The position numbers were made by a program, and so were the translations under genes. Below, in pieces: positions 1 to 7,676 of a stretch of DNA of 60,012 nt. Below the pieces are notes generated by a model, which made no database searches, had not been told where the DNA came from, and worked only from the letters and a program-made list of their open reading frames with translations. The number at the start of each line of letters is the position of its first letter. The stretch's first letter is position 1. The stretch lies in the NCBI GenBank assembly GCA_024684375.1, contig JAIKWZ010000007.1, forward strand, positions 1 to 60,012. The letters are read 5' to 3'. The DNA is from Clostridiales bacterium (GTDB lineage: Bacteria; Bacillota; Clostridia; Christensenellales; Aristaeellaceae).

Positions 1-903
1 CTGTAAGGACTCATCCACCTGGGATGCGAAGTCCGCTTCAGGCGCGGCCTGAGGCGCGTTGGCTTCCTGCTGAACAGGAACGTTGTTCTCGATGTCGTTC
101 ATGCGTGTAAAAACCTCCTCATATTTACGGCAGGGCGTTGACGCGCCTGCAGTAATACCTATATTTAAACCGGGCATTATCTTTATACCGTCCATATCCT
201 CTGTACCGGTGATAAGATACGTACTCGGGCAAATATCCCTGCAAATCTCGTATAAGCGACGGGTGTTCGCGCTCGTCCGGTCCCCGACCACGAGCATTAT
301 GTCGCTGTCGGCGGCAAGTTCCCTGGCTTCGGCCTGCCTTTCCTCAGTGGCTCGGCAGACTGTGTTCCTGACCTCCAGCCCGGGGATCAAGGCTTTGAGT
401 GTTTGAGCTATGGCTCCAAACTCTTCGCCTCCCAGAGTGGTCTGGCTCACCAGCAGCGCGCTCTCCATGCGCGGCAGTTCCTTGGCCTGAAGGACATCCG
501 CCACCACGTAAGCGCTCCCCGCCCGGGAAACGATGCCCCTTACCTCAGGGTGAGCTGCCTGACCGGCAACTATCACGGGCACGCCCTCTTTTTGGGCCTT
601 TTCCACCATCATGTGAATGGCGGAGACGTAAGGACAAGTAGCGTCGACCAGTCTGCACCTCTGCTGCGCCTGCAGGTATTCCTCCTGCGTAACTCCGTGG
701 GAGCGGAGCACCAGCGTGCTGCCTTCGGGGGCATCGCAGGGCGTGTCCACGACCCTGACTCCCGCTTTTTCCAGATCCTTTACCGCGTCGGAATTGTGTA
801 TCAGCGGACCCAGTGTGCAGGCTGGTGCCGCCCTGAACGCCATATCCATGGCGCGCTTTACGCCGAAACACCAACCGGCCGAAGCCGCTACGCGTACAGG
901 CAT
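1..903 (-). CDS. ispH: IspH fused to ribosomal protein S1 (partial, cut by left edge)
   Basis: The first ~267 residues are 4-hydroxy-3-methylbut-2-enyl diphosphate reductase, the last MEP-pathway enzyme (Fe-S cluster, makes IPP and DMAPP). Visible motifs are AGWCFGVKRA with the cluster Cys at residue 12, RSHGV, DATCPYV (second cluster Cys), HPEV with the catalytic-type Glu, VSQTT and NTVCRATEERQ (third cluster Cys). There is no stop after this domain. The same frame runs through an internal ATG at 102 into MNDIENNVPVQQE and leaves the window, as in the IspH-S1 fusions known from Clostridia. The S1 repeats themselves lie outside the window. The ATG at 903 is the only start after an in-frame TAA, with AAGGGG 8 nt upstream. 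The gene is divergent from ogt. Confidence 0.9.
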   Translation of the reverse strand, partial: MPVRVAASAGWCFGVKRAMDMAFRAAPACTLGPLIHNSDAVKDLEKAGVRVVDTPCDAPEGSTLVLRSHGVTQEEYLQAQQRCRLVDATCPYVSAIHMMVEKAQKEGVPVIVAGQAAHPEVRGIVSRAGSAYVVADVLQAKELPRMESALLVSQTTLGGEEFGAIAQTLKALIPGLEVRNTVCRATEERQAEARELAADSDIMLVVGDRTSANTRRLYEICRDICPSTYLITGTEDMDGIKIMPGLNIGITAGASTPCRKYEEVFTRMNDIENNVPVQQEANAPQAAPEADFASQVDESLQ

Positions 904-937
904 CCTTCCTGCCCCTTCAGAAAGACATTTTTAGCAT

Positions 938-943
938 ATTATA
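938..943 (-). promoter_or_regulatory. Possible -10 box of the ispH-rpsA gene
   Basis: The minus strand reads TATAAT here, about 35 nt upstream of the start codon at 903. No good -35 hexamer is seen at 16-18 bp, so this is a weak call. Confidence 0.3.
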
Positions 944-1015
944 TTTCTTTATGGACGGTTCGTATTCCTGCATCAAATCGTACATTAATCATAATTTAAC
1001 ACGCCGCCCATTCAC

Positions 1016-1044
1016 TTGCCTCTGTTTTTTCCAGGTGATATAAT
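1016..1044 (+). promoter_or_regulatory. Sigma-A-type promoter of ogt
   Basis: TTGCCT (1016-1021), a 17-bp spacer and TATAAT (1039-1044) lie 45 bp upstream of the ogt start codon. Confidence 0.7.
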
Positions 1045-1089
1045 GATACCGTTGCCTGCGCTACTGATTTTCCGCACGGAGGTATTGCA

Positions 1090-1581
1090 GTGAGTACGCT
1101 GTACGTATACTCTTCACCCCTTGGCGATATCCTGCTCGCATGCGACGGCGCCGCGGTCACCGGGCTTTGGTTCAAAGGTCAGAAAAATAGTCCCATTTCT
1201 TCGCACACAGTGCCCATGGCTGCGGCTCCCGCGCATTTAAAACTCACTGGGGAGTGGCTTGATATTTACTTTTCCGGGAAGGCGCCGGACTTCACTCCGC
1301 CGATTTCCCTTTCCGGCACTGCTTTCCAGCTTGCCGTATGGGAGCTGCTTAAACAGATCCCCTACGGTCGGGCCGTAACTTACGGAGAGCTTGCGCGCGA
1401 GTTGTCCCTGCTCTCAGGCAAAACAGTCTCCGCGCGGGCTGTGGGAGGCGCTGTGGGACGCAATCCCGTTTCCCTTATCGTCCCCTGCCACCGGGTCATC
1501 GGAGCCAAAGGCAAATTGACCGGCTACGCGGGCGGACTTGAGCGGAAACGCCGGCTGCTGGAATTGGAAGGGATACTATAA
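1090..1581 (+). CDS. ogt: Methylated-DNA--protein-cysteine methyltransferase
   Basis: A 163-aa suicide DNA-repair protein that transfers the methyl group from O6-methylguanine (and O4-methylthymine) to its own cysteine. An N-terminal ribonuclease-H-like domain (about 1-75) precedes the DNA-binding domain. The active-site motif IVPCHRVI is present, followed by the usual GYAGGLERKRRLLELEG tail. A helix-turn-helix region with YGRAVTYGELA and ARAVGGAVGRNP precedes it. Length is normal for Ogt/MGMT. The start is GTG at 1090, with GGAGGT at 1078-1083. The gene stands alone between its own promoter and a strong terminator. Confidence 0.95.
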   Translation: MSTLYVYSSPLGDILLACDGAAVTGLWFKGQKNSPISSHTVPMAAAPAHLKLTGEWLDIYFSGKAPDFTPPISLSGTAFQLAVWELLKQIPYGRAVTYGELARELSLLSGKTVSARAVGGAVGRNPVSLIVPCHRVIGAKGKLTGYAGGLERKRRLLELEGIL

Positions 1582-1585
1582 AAAA

Positions 1586-1608
1586 ACGGAGGGGCAAAAC
1601 CCCTCCGT
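1586..1608. terminator. Bidirectional intrinsic terminator
   Basis: A 9-bp stem (ACGGAGGGG / CCCCTCCGT) with loop CAAAA follows the ogt stop codon. A T-rich run lies on the plus side and an A run (T run on the minus strand) on the other. It therefore serves both ogt and the convergent gene ending at 1622. Confidence 0.9.
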
Positions 1609-1621
1609 CTTTATTGTGCCT

Positions 1622-3742
1622 TTATTTGCTGACTTTCTGCATGACGTTCTGGATGAGCTGCTCCAGCATCTGTTCGATCGCCTCGGCAGGCAGCTCAGTT
1701 CCGGTGATATGGGCAGCAGGCGTGGAAATCGGCTCGTAACCCAGCTTCAGCTTGAAGATGTCGGCCGCGAAGCTGCCCATCTTCTGGCTCAGATAAGCCT
1801 CACCCTTGTATGTAGCACCGTTGACCAGATACTTGAAGCCCGCGACGTATTCGACGCCGCCTGCGTTCGCAAAGGCTTCAAAACCGGCCTGGCCTTCTTC
1901 ATCGGTGATCTGCCTGAGGCCGACCACGTAAGTAGTGAGCTTGGCGCCGTCAAAGAGATCGATGGTCCATTGTCCACTCGTCTCGGTGAGCTCTGCCTTG
2001 CGGCTGATATAGCTGCCGTCATAAAGCTCAGCCCACAGGTCGCCCATGAGCAGGCTGTAAAGCAGGCCTTTCTGCGTATCGATGGCAAGAGAGGCATGAG
2101 CGAGTTCAGCGCCGTTCACGGTGATCGCCGCGCGGTAAACGCCGTCCTCATCCAGACTGCCTGCGAGGACGTAGATGACGCCGCCGTATACCAGTGCGCC
2201 GTCGATCTTCCAGGTCATGAGATCCAGCGCCGCGTCCAGCGTATAGACCGCGAATTCGCCGGTGGAGTTCCAGTTGTTCAGGTGAGAATGGAGCTTAACG
2301 ACACTGCCAATGGTCACGGTCACGTTAAGCGCGTCCTCGTGCCAGTTTTCACCGTCTCTCACATCGAATTTGGCTTTGAGCACAGTGCCTTCTTCAGTCT
2401 GCTCAGTGGTGCCGGTAATGTGCATTTCGATATCGGAAGCACGGTTCTTCACGGTCATGGTCGCGTCGAGCCACTCGGCGCTCATGAGATTCACATCGCC
2501 CGAAACGTTGATCTCGCTGTTCTTCGCGTTCGTGAGCACGTTCTCTTCGGTCACTTCAACGTCGAACTCAGCGGTGTAAGCCGCGCTGTCCATTTCGACG
2601 GACACATCAACGTCCTGACTCAGGTAGCCATTGGTGATCTGCTTGAGTTCGTAATCCACGCTCACTTTTGTGCCGTCCACTTCAGCGGTGTAATAGTAGT
2701 ACAGGGCAGGGGTTTTAATTTCGATGCCGACGCTTCCGTCCTCTTTGACAGCCAGTCTGAAGGAGGCCAGTTCCTGATCGTTCTGGGTCGCTTTACCGTA
2801 AGCGGAAAGCTTCTCACCGTCAAAGTCAGCGTAGAAATCGATATGCACGCCTTCGACATTGGCAGTAAAGCTGTAGTCAAACCTGCCGTCCAGTTTGGCA
2901 TCTATGCTGGAGTACGCCAGCTCCTGCCCGTCCTGTTTGGCATATCCGTAAGCGTAGATCCTGGTGCCGTCAAAGTCGACGCTGTATGAAATGCTCTTGC
3001 CTTCGACTTCTACAGTGAGGTAGCCATTGAAAGTAGAATCAAACTTGTAATCGATATACAGGTCGAAATCGACTCCCAGATCGTCGGGGATGGCTGTTAC
3101 CAGCTGCGCGATCATGGCCTGCTCGCTCACTCCGCCTTCGCTCAGACCCATAAGGCTCCAGAACTTGGTGGTGGACAGGGCGGCAAAAAGGTTGCCGTCA
3201 TTGGCGACCGATGCCAGGTAATCCTTAATTAAAGCGGGGAGGTTTTTTTCGTCGATCCTGATTTGGATGCCGGACTCGGTCTGGTAAAAAACGCCCTCTT
3301 CCACAGCGAGCTGCATGAGCTTCCCAAGCTCGTTTTGCGCGAGTCTGGAGAGTATCGCCATGTCCTCTTTGTATGTTCCTTCGGACACGTACTGCACCAC
3401 GGCAAAGATCTTCTGCATGTTCTCTTCGCCGATGTACTTTGCGCCGGTATTGTACAGCGCTTTGCCCAGGTTTTCAGCAGTGATCTCATACGCCTGCTCG
3501 CCCGAAGCAATAACGATGGAATTCGCGCCGACCTGCGCCAGCACGTCCAGCACGGTGCCCATTACTTTGCCGTTTACGCCGAACTGCGCGCAGCCTTCTT
3601 CATCGGTGTTCCAGGTAGCGATAACGTCCGCCAGGCTGTTCCCCATGTATGTGACCTGCGCGGTGACCTTGCCGCCTTCCGCTATGCCCGCCATGCCAAC
3701 CAGCATGCACAGGGTAAGCAGGATAGCCAGTAACTTTTTCAT
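1622..3742 (-). CDS. Secreted 706-aa beta-rich repeat protein, function unknown
   Basis: I do not recognise a family. The protein begins with a clear signal peptide (MKKLLAILLTLCMLVGMAGIAEG, cut near residue 22). Residues ~30-225 look mostly helical. From about residue 225 the sequence becomes beta-strand-like with alternating aromatic and charged residues. Two tandem units of 50 residues are recognisable: DFDG at 256 and again at 306, each followed by an aromatic-Gly-x-Ala stretch, QELA and a Lys-containing strand. Weaker related strands continue to ~650. No catalytic motif is seen. SD GGAGGG lies upstream of the ATG at 3742. It probably acts outside the membrane as a structural or binding protein, which is inference. 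It is the last gene before the shared terminator. Confidence 0.8.
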   Translation of the reverse strand: MKKLLAILLTLCMLVGMAGIAEGGKVTAQVTYMGNSLADVIATWNTDEEGCAQFGVNGKVMGTVLDVLAQVGANSIVIASGEQAYEITAENLGKALYNTGAKYIGEENMQKIFAVVQYVSEGTYKEDMAILSRLAQNELGKLMQLAVEEGVFYQTESGIQIRIDEKNLPALIKDYLASVANDGNLFAALSTTKFWSLMGLSEGGVSEQAMIAQLVTAIPDDLGVDFDLYIDYKFDSTFNGYLTVEVEGKSISYSVDFDGTRIYAYGYAKQDGQELAYSSIDAKLDGRFDYSFTANVEGVHIDFYADFDGEKLSAYGKATQNDQELASFRLAVKEDGSVGIEIKTPALYYYYTAEVDGTKVSVDYELKQITNGYLSQDVDVSVEMDSAAYTAEFDVEVTEENVLTNAKNSEINVSGDVNLMSAEWLDATMTVKNRASDIEMHITGTTEQTEEGTVLKAKFDVRDGENWHEDALNVTVTIGSVVKLHSHLNNWNSTGEFAVYTLDAALDLMTWKIDGALVYGGVIYVLAGSLDEDGVYRAAITVNGAELAHASLAIDTQKGLLYSLLMGDLWAELYDGSYISRKAELTETSGQWTIDLFDGAKLTTYVVGLRQITDEEGQAGFEAFANAGGVEYVAGFKYLVNGATYKGEAYLSQKMGSFAADIFKLKLGYEPISTPAAHITGTELPAEAIEQMLEQLIQNVMQKVSK

Positions 3743-3775
3743 CTATTTCCCTCCTTGCGGTAAAATCTCAGGATA

Positions 3776-3784
3776 ATTATAGCA
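3776..3784 (-). promoter_or_regulatory. Extended -10 promoter for the 706-aa secreted protein
   Basis: The minus strand reads TGCTATAAT, an extended -10 element, ~35 nt before the start codon. The -35 region is only a T-rich run, so recognition would depend on the TG extension. Confidence 0.5.
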
Positions 3785-3839
3785 CATACGCCTTCGAAAA
3801 AAAAGGGGTAATTGCATTCTGTTTGTGTAAAAACGCGGT

Positions 3840-5783
3840 TCACTCGAACTTATAAGCTTTGACCTCGCCGTCAATGTTGATCAGCAGCGTGTCCGTGTTC
3901 CATTCCATGGTCGGAGCATATTTGCGGGCTTGCGGGTCCCCCACTGATATCTGTGACAGGTCAATGCCTTCAACGCTCTTCATCTCCATGTCTTCCAGCC
4001 TTATCAGGAACAAATGCCTGCGAATATCAGACGCTTCGCGGCTGCAGCTCAGCGCGAGCGCGTACTGCCCGTCCGGGGACACCCTCAGGCACATGATGGT
4101 CTGGAAGGGGCTGACAGCTTCCCAGGTCAACGCCGGCTTCTGATCCTGCCCCCTGTTTTTTGACGCCTCATCCGCGGCGGACTCGATCATGGCCGTTACT
4201 TCCGCTGCCGACAGTGCCATGAGGCGGTCATCCTGTTTGGAGATCATCATGTAGCGGCCGAGCCCGTCAAATAACTCATCATGGGACACGCATAAGAAAC
4301 CGTTCACGTCGCCCTGTATTCTGCCCGGGATCAGCGTATAGCCTGATACGCTGCTGGAAATAAGGCGGTTTGCGTACCAGTACTTTAGTGGCAGGTCAAA
4401 ATCGTACTCAGCACAGGACCATTCACCGTCCGTATACCTCATTTCGAACAGGGCTTGGCTCTCTTCGCGATCCGCGGTATCCCTGATGACAACGAAACTG
4501 CCGTCGCCGGTCTCCAGCAGGCGGGGATAGTGGGTAAAATCGCTCCGGGACAGGCATTTCTCCGTCTCGCCTTTTTCCAGATCGTACCTGTACAGCGTGG
4601 TCCGGTACTCGTTTGCCCTGCCGAAAAGGATGTAATAGAAGTACCTGCCGTCGGCCGAAAACGTCCCGCAGGTGACCCCGCCGCTGTTTTCTTCACGGGC
4701 CTTGTTGGAGTATGTTGCAGTCAGTATCAGTTCCCCTGTCTCAAGGTCGAGAATTACGGGATCCATACTCAAATCTGCGTACTCAATGACCCGTCTGAAA
4801 TCGGTCACCGCCGCGTAGCGTCCGTCCTGTGAGTATACCACGCCCTCTTCCCCGGGCAAGGTGCCCTTTGTGATCTGAGAAAAAAGCCGGGCGAGGTTCC
4901 CGTGCGTGTCCTCCGCGCCGCGGGAAGCCGATGGATGCACGGGGCGGTATTTGCCGTCACGGTACGCCACCCAGTAGCCCGAACTGTCTATCTTAAGCAA
5001 GCCGCTGTTCCCTTCGGGTGAAAGGGAGAGCCAAGTGAATCCAACCTCTGGAAAAACTTTTTCAAGCTCCGCGTACGCGTCCTGAGGTGTTTCATATCCG
5101 ATGGTCTCACACATTTCCTGTGTGAACACAAAGTCCTCCGGCTTTATCGCGGGCAATTCGGCGGGCGCGAGCGTGAGTTTTCCTTCGGAGAACAGCCTGT
5201 CCAGCCTTGCGTCGCGTTGCGCCGGTCTGACGAGTCCCATCTCCTCCGCCCTTTCACTCTGACCACTGTAAACAAGGCTGCGGCCATAGAGCTCTTTTTC
5301 GTCCTCGCTCAGCCCGCCTGACTGCACCATGCCGAAATACTCGCAGGCTTTGGCGTATAGCCCTTTTTTAAAGTAAAGCAGCGCCGCCGGCAAAAACAGA
5401 TCCGACAGATCCGCGCCGCACACCTCCGCGAACAGGCTGTCGCTTTCAAAGGCGGCCATGTCCGAAGTGCGCACGTCAAGCTCACAGGCGACATACCACG
5501 CCTCCCAGGAAAGAGGATCCGCGTCGAGCGCTTGCCGGGCAAGCTTAAGCGCTTCAGGGTATTCCTCCAGGACTATGAGCAGCTGTGCCTCGCAGATGAA
5601 TGCCTCGGCGCGTTTGGGATCTACCCTCTGCGCCAGCATGTAGCACGCACGCGCACGCTTGTAATCGCCCGCTCTTTCATACGCGGCACCCTTGCTTAAG
5701 GTGTCCTCATATCCGTCCGCCAGGGCAGGACAAATCCACGCAAGCATTGAAAGCACGAGCATGACTGCAATAATGCGCTTCAT
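3840..5783 (-). CDS. Secreted TPR protein with C-terminal propeller-like repeats
   Basis: A 647-aa exported protein of unknown function. The start is ATG at 5783, giving a signal peptide MKRIIAVMLVLSMLAWICPALA; a further upstream in-frame start would overlap whiA and destroy the signal. Residues ~25-105 contain two to three TPR units (GAAYERAGDYKRARACYMLA; YPEALKLARQALDADPLSWEAW). The C-terminal two thirds contain spaced blade-like signatures (YSQDGRYAAV, FSADGRYFYY, VSPDGQYALAL) typical of WD40/TolB-like beta-propellers. The combination suggests a scaffold or sensor at the cell surface. The start lies 37 bp downstream of the whiA stop, so it may be cotranscribed with whiA. Confidence 0.8.
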   Translation of the reverse strand: MKRIIAVMLVLSMLAWICPALADGYEDTLSKGAAYERAGDYKRARACYMLAQRVDPKRAEAFICEAQLLIVLEEYPEALKLARQALDADPLSWEAWYVACELDVRTSDMAAFESDSLFAEVCGADLSDLFLPAALLYFKKGLYAKACEYFGMVQSGGLSEDEKELYGRSLVYSGQSERAEEMGLVRPAQRDARLDRLFSEGKLTLAPAELPAIKPEDFVFTQEMCETIGYETPQDAYAELEKVFPEVGFTWLSLSPEGNSGLLKIDSSGYWVAYRDGKYRPVHPSASRGAEDTHGNLARLFSQITKGTLPGEEGVVYSQDGRYAAVTDFRRVIEYADLSMDPVILDLETGELILTATYSNKAREENSGGVTCGTFSADGRYFYYILFGRANEYRTTLYRYDLEKGETEKCLSRSDFTHYPRLLETGDGSFVVIRDTADREESQALFEMRYTDGEWSCAEYDFDLPLKYWYANRLISSSVSGYTLIPGRIQGDVNGFLCVSHDELFDGLGRYMMISKQDDRLMALSAAEVTAMIESAADEASKNRGQDQKPALTWEAVSPFQTIMCLRVSPDGQYALALSCSREASDIRRHLFLIRLEDMEMKSVEGIDLSQISVGDPQARKYAPTMEWNTDTLLINIDGEVKAYKFE

Positions 5784-5820
5784 ATGTTCTTTCTCTCTTT
5801 CTGACAAGAAATATCCGGGG

Positions 5821-6765
5821 TCAGCTGCCCCTGCGGATCTCATCCGCCATCTCGCTTATACGTTTCAGCCGCTTGTTCACACCGCTTTTGGCAAGGGGCG
5901 GGTCGCACATTTCCCCCATTTCGCTCAGACTCGCCTCGGGGTTTTCAAGGCGTATGGACGCGATCTCCAGCGCCCAGTCGGGCAGCCTCTCTCGCCCCAA
6001 AGTGTTCAGCAACAGCTGTATATCCTCCGTCTGCCTCGCGGCTGAGGCGGCGGAGCGGGCGATGTTGCCGCTGTCGCAGTTGGTCAGGCGGTTGGCGCGG
6101 TTTTTGATGTCCCTCATGATGCGGGCGTTCTCCAGCCGCAGCCTTGCTCCTGCCGCGCCCGTGAGCGCGAAAAAGTCGCCCACGCTTTCGGCTTCCTTTA
6201 TATAGACCACGTATCTCTGCCTGCGGCGGGAGACGCCTGCCTTTAAGCCCAGCTGTGTGCAGATGTCCTGCATGGCCCGCGCCATCTCTTCACCCGCCGT
6301 GGTAAGGCTCACGGCATACTCCTTTTCCGGATCGGAAGCCTGTCCCGTCACCAGAAACGCGCTTTTCAGGAACGCCGCCCGGCAGCATTCGTTTTTGATT
6401 ATTTCTGGGTGTATGCTGCGGGCGATGCCGAACAGCGCGTTTTCATCCAGCAGCTTTAATTCGCTCAGCTGGGATGCCGCCGCCTCCTCCGGGAAGGCAA
6501 GCTGCGCTCCGGTCCTGCCGCCCTGCCGCCCTGACGCCTCCGTCCTTACGACAGGCGTTATGCCCGTGAAGCGCTTTATAAGCGCAAAATAATAGCGGCT
6601 GACCGCAAGAGAACCTACGTTTATCGCCAGCCCGTAACGGCCCATTCCCCTGAACGTCAATCCGCCGCTAAGCAGCGCCGCCGCAGCCGCCTCGCTGCGG
6701 AAGCAGCATTCCCTTTCGCAGCCTGCGTGTATCAGCTCGCCCTTTACCTCGTCCGTAAACGACAC
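5821..6765 (-). CDS. whiA: Sporulation/cell-division transcription regulator WhiA
   Basis: A 314-aa WhiA, a DNA-binding protein conserved in Gram-positive bacteria and linked to cell division and nucleoid organisation. The N-terminal two LAGLIDADG-homing-endonuclease-like subdomains cover ~1-190 (SFTDEVKGEL at the start; NECCRAAFLKSAFL in the second). The C-terminal helix-turn-helix contains NCDSGNIARSAASAARQ and SLSEMGEMCDPPLAKSGVNKRLKRI. The start is GTG at 6765, one base after the murB stop, with AAGGAT upstream. In most Bacillota whiA follows rapZ and yvcK; both are absent here and murB abuts directly. Confidence 0.95.
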   Translation of the reverse strand: MSFTDEVKGELIHAGCERECCFRSEAAAAALLSGGLTFRGMGRYGLAINVGSLAVSRYYFALIKRFTGITPVVRTEASGRQGGRTGAQLAFPEEAAASQLSELKLLDENALFGIARSIHPEIIKNECCRAAFLKSAFLVTGQASDPEKEYAVSLTTAGEEMARAMQDICTQLGLKAGVSRRRQRYVVYIKEAESVGDFFALTGAAGARLRLENARIMRDIKNRANRLTNCDSGNIARSAASAARQTEDIQLLLNTLGRERLPDWALEIASIRLENPEASLSEMGEMCDPPLAKSGVNKRLKRISEMADEIRRGS

Positions 6766-6766
6766 T

Positions 6767-7675
6767 TTATCCTTCCCCTGTTATCCTGACCTCCGGTTCC
6801 AGCATGACGCCGGACGTCTCGTAGACCTGTGCCTTCACCTTTTCGATAAGCTCAATTATGTCCCGTGCAGTGGCTCCTCCCAGGTTGATTATGAAGCCCG
6901 CGTGCTTCTCGCTGACCTGAGCGCCGCCGACTGTCAGACCCTTTAGTCCCGCCTGCTGTATGAGCGCCCCCGCGAAATGACCCTGCGGACGCTTGAAGGT
7001 GCTGCCCGCGGAGGGATAATTGAGCGGCTGCTTTTCCCTGCGACGACGATTCAGCTCGTCCATTTTGGCTCGGATGGCGGCAGCGTCTCCCTTCTCGAGC
7101 CGGAAAAACGCTTCCAGACAGATCAGATCGCCCTGCTGCAATACGCTGGAACGGTAACCCAACCTGAGCTCGGACGCGGAGAAAACCGCTTCCTCCATGG
7201 TATCCAGCTTCAGCAGCCTTGCGCCCGTGCATACATCCGACAGGCTGCCGTCATATGCGCCCGCATTCATGAACAGGCCGCCTCCCACTGTGCCGGGTAT
7301 GCCGGAAGCGAATTCCAGACCCGTGAGCGCGTGTTCCTGTGCGGCCGCCGCCAGCTTGGCAAGCGCCGCGCCCGCCTGGACGGACAGTTCCTGCCCGTGC
7401 ACGCTTATGGCCGAAAAGCTGTCCCCCAAACGGATCACCAGCCCGCGTATGCCCCCGTCCCTGACCAGCAAGTTGGAGCCGTTGCCTATCACCGTGAACG
7501 GCGCGCCCGCCTGTTTTGCCGCCTTCAGGGCGCGCGCGAGCTCTTCCGCACAGGACGGCTCACAAAACACGTCCGCATTTCCGCCCACCTTGAAGCTGGT
7601 GTGGCGGCTCATAGGCTCGTCGCGCCTGACCCTTTCCCGCGGCAGCAGGGTAACAAGCTCTTCGTACAGGCTCAC
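6767..7675 (-). CDS. murB: UDP-N-acetylenolpyruvoylglucosamine reductase
   Basis: A 302-aa cytoplasmic flavoenzyme that reduces the enolpyruvyl group of UDP-GlcNAc-enolpyruvate to UDP-MurNAc with NADPH during peptidoglycan precursor synthesis. FAD-binding motifs RHTSFKVGGNADV, IGNGSNLLVRDGG and GIPGTVGGGLFMNAGAY are intact. The catalytic serine motif YPSAGSTFKRP and the C-terminal Glu in MLEPEVRITG are present. The start is GTG at 7675, one base after the stop of the upstream AlgJ-like gene. It forms a tight minus-strand operon with whiA downstream. Confidence 0.96.
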   Translation of the reverse strand: MSLYEELVTLLPRERVRRDEPMSRHTSFKVGGNADVFCEPSCAEELARALKAAKQAGAPFTVIGNGSNLLVRDGGIRGLVIRLGDSFSAISVHGQELSVQAGAALAKLAAAAQEHALTGLEFASGIPGTVGGGLFMNAGAYDGSLSDVCTGARLLKLDTMEEAVFSASELRLGYRSSVLQQGDLICLEAFFRLEKGDAAAIRAKMDELNRRRREKQPLNYPSAGSTFKRPQGHFAGALIQQAGLKGLTVGGAQVSEKHAGFIINLGGATARDIIELIEKVKAQVYETSGVMLEPEVRITGEG

Positions 7676-7676
7676 T

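Noticed and set aside
1538..2989. 483-codon plus-strand frame overlapping ogt and the 706-aa secreted protein gene
   Set aside because: It starts inside ogt, runs through a strong terminator and is antisense to a gene with signal peptide, SD and promoter.
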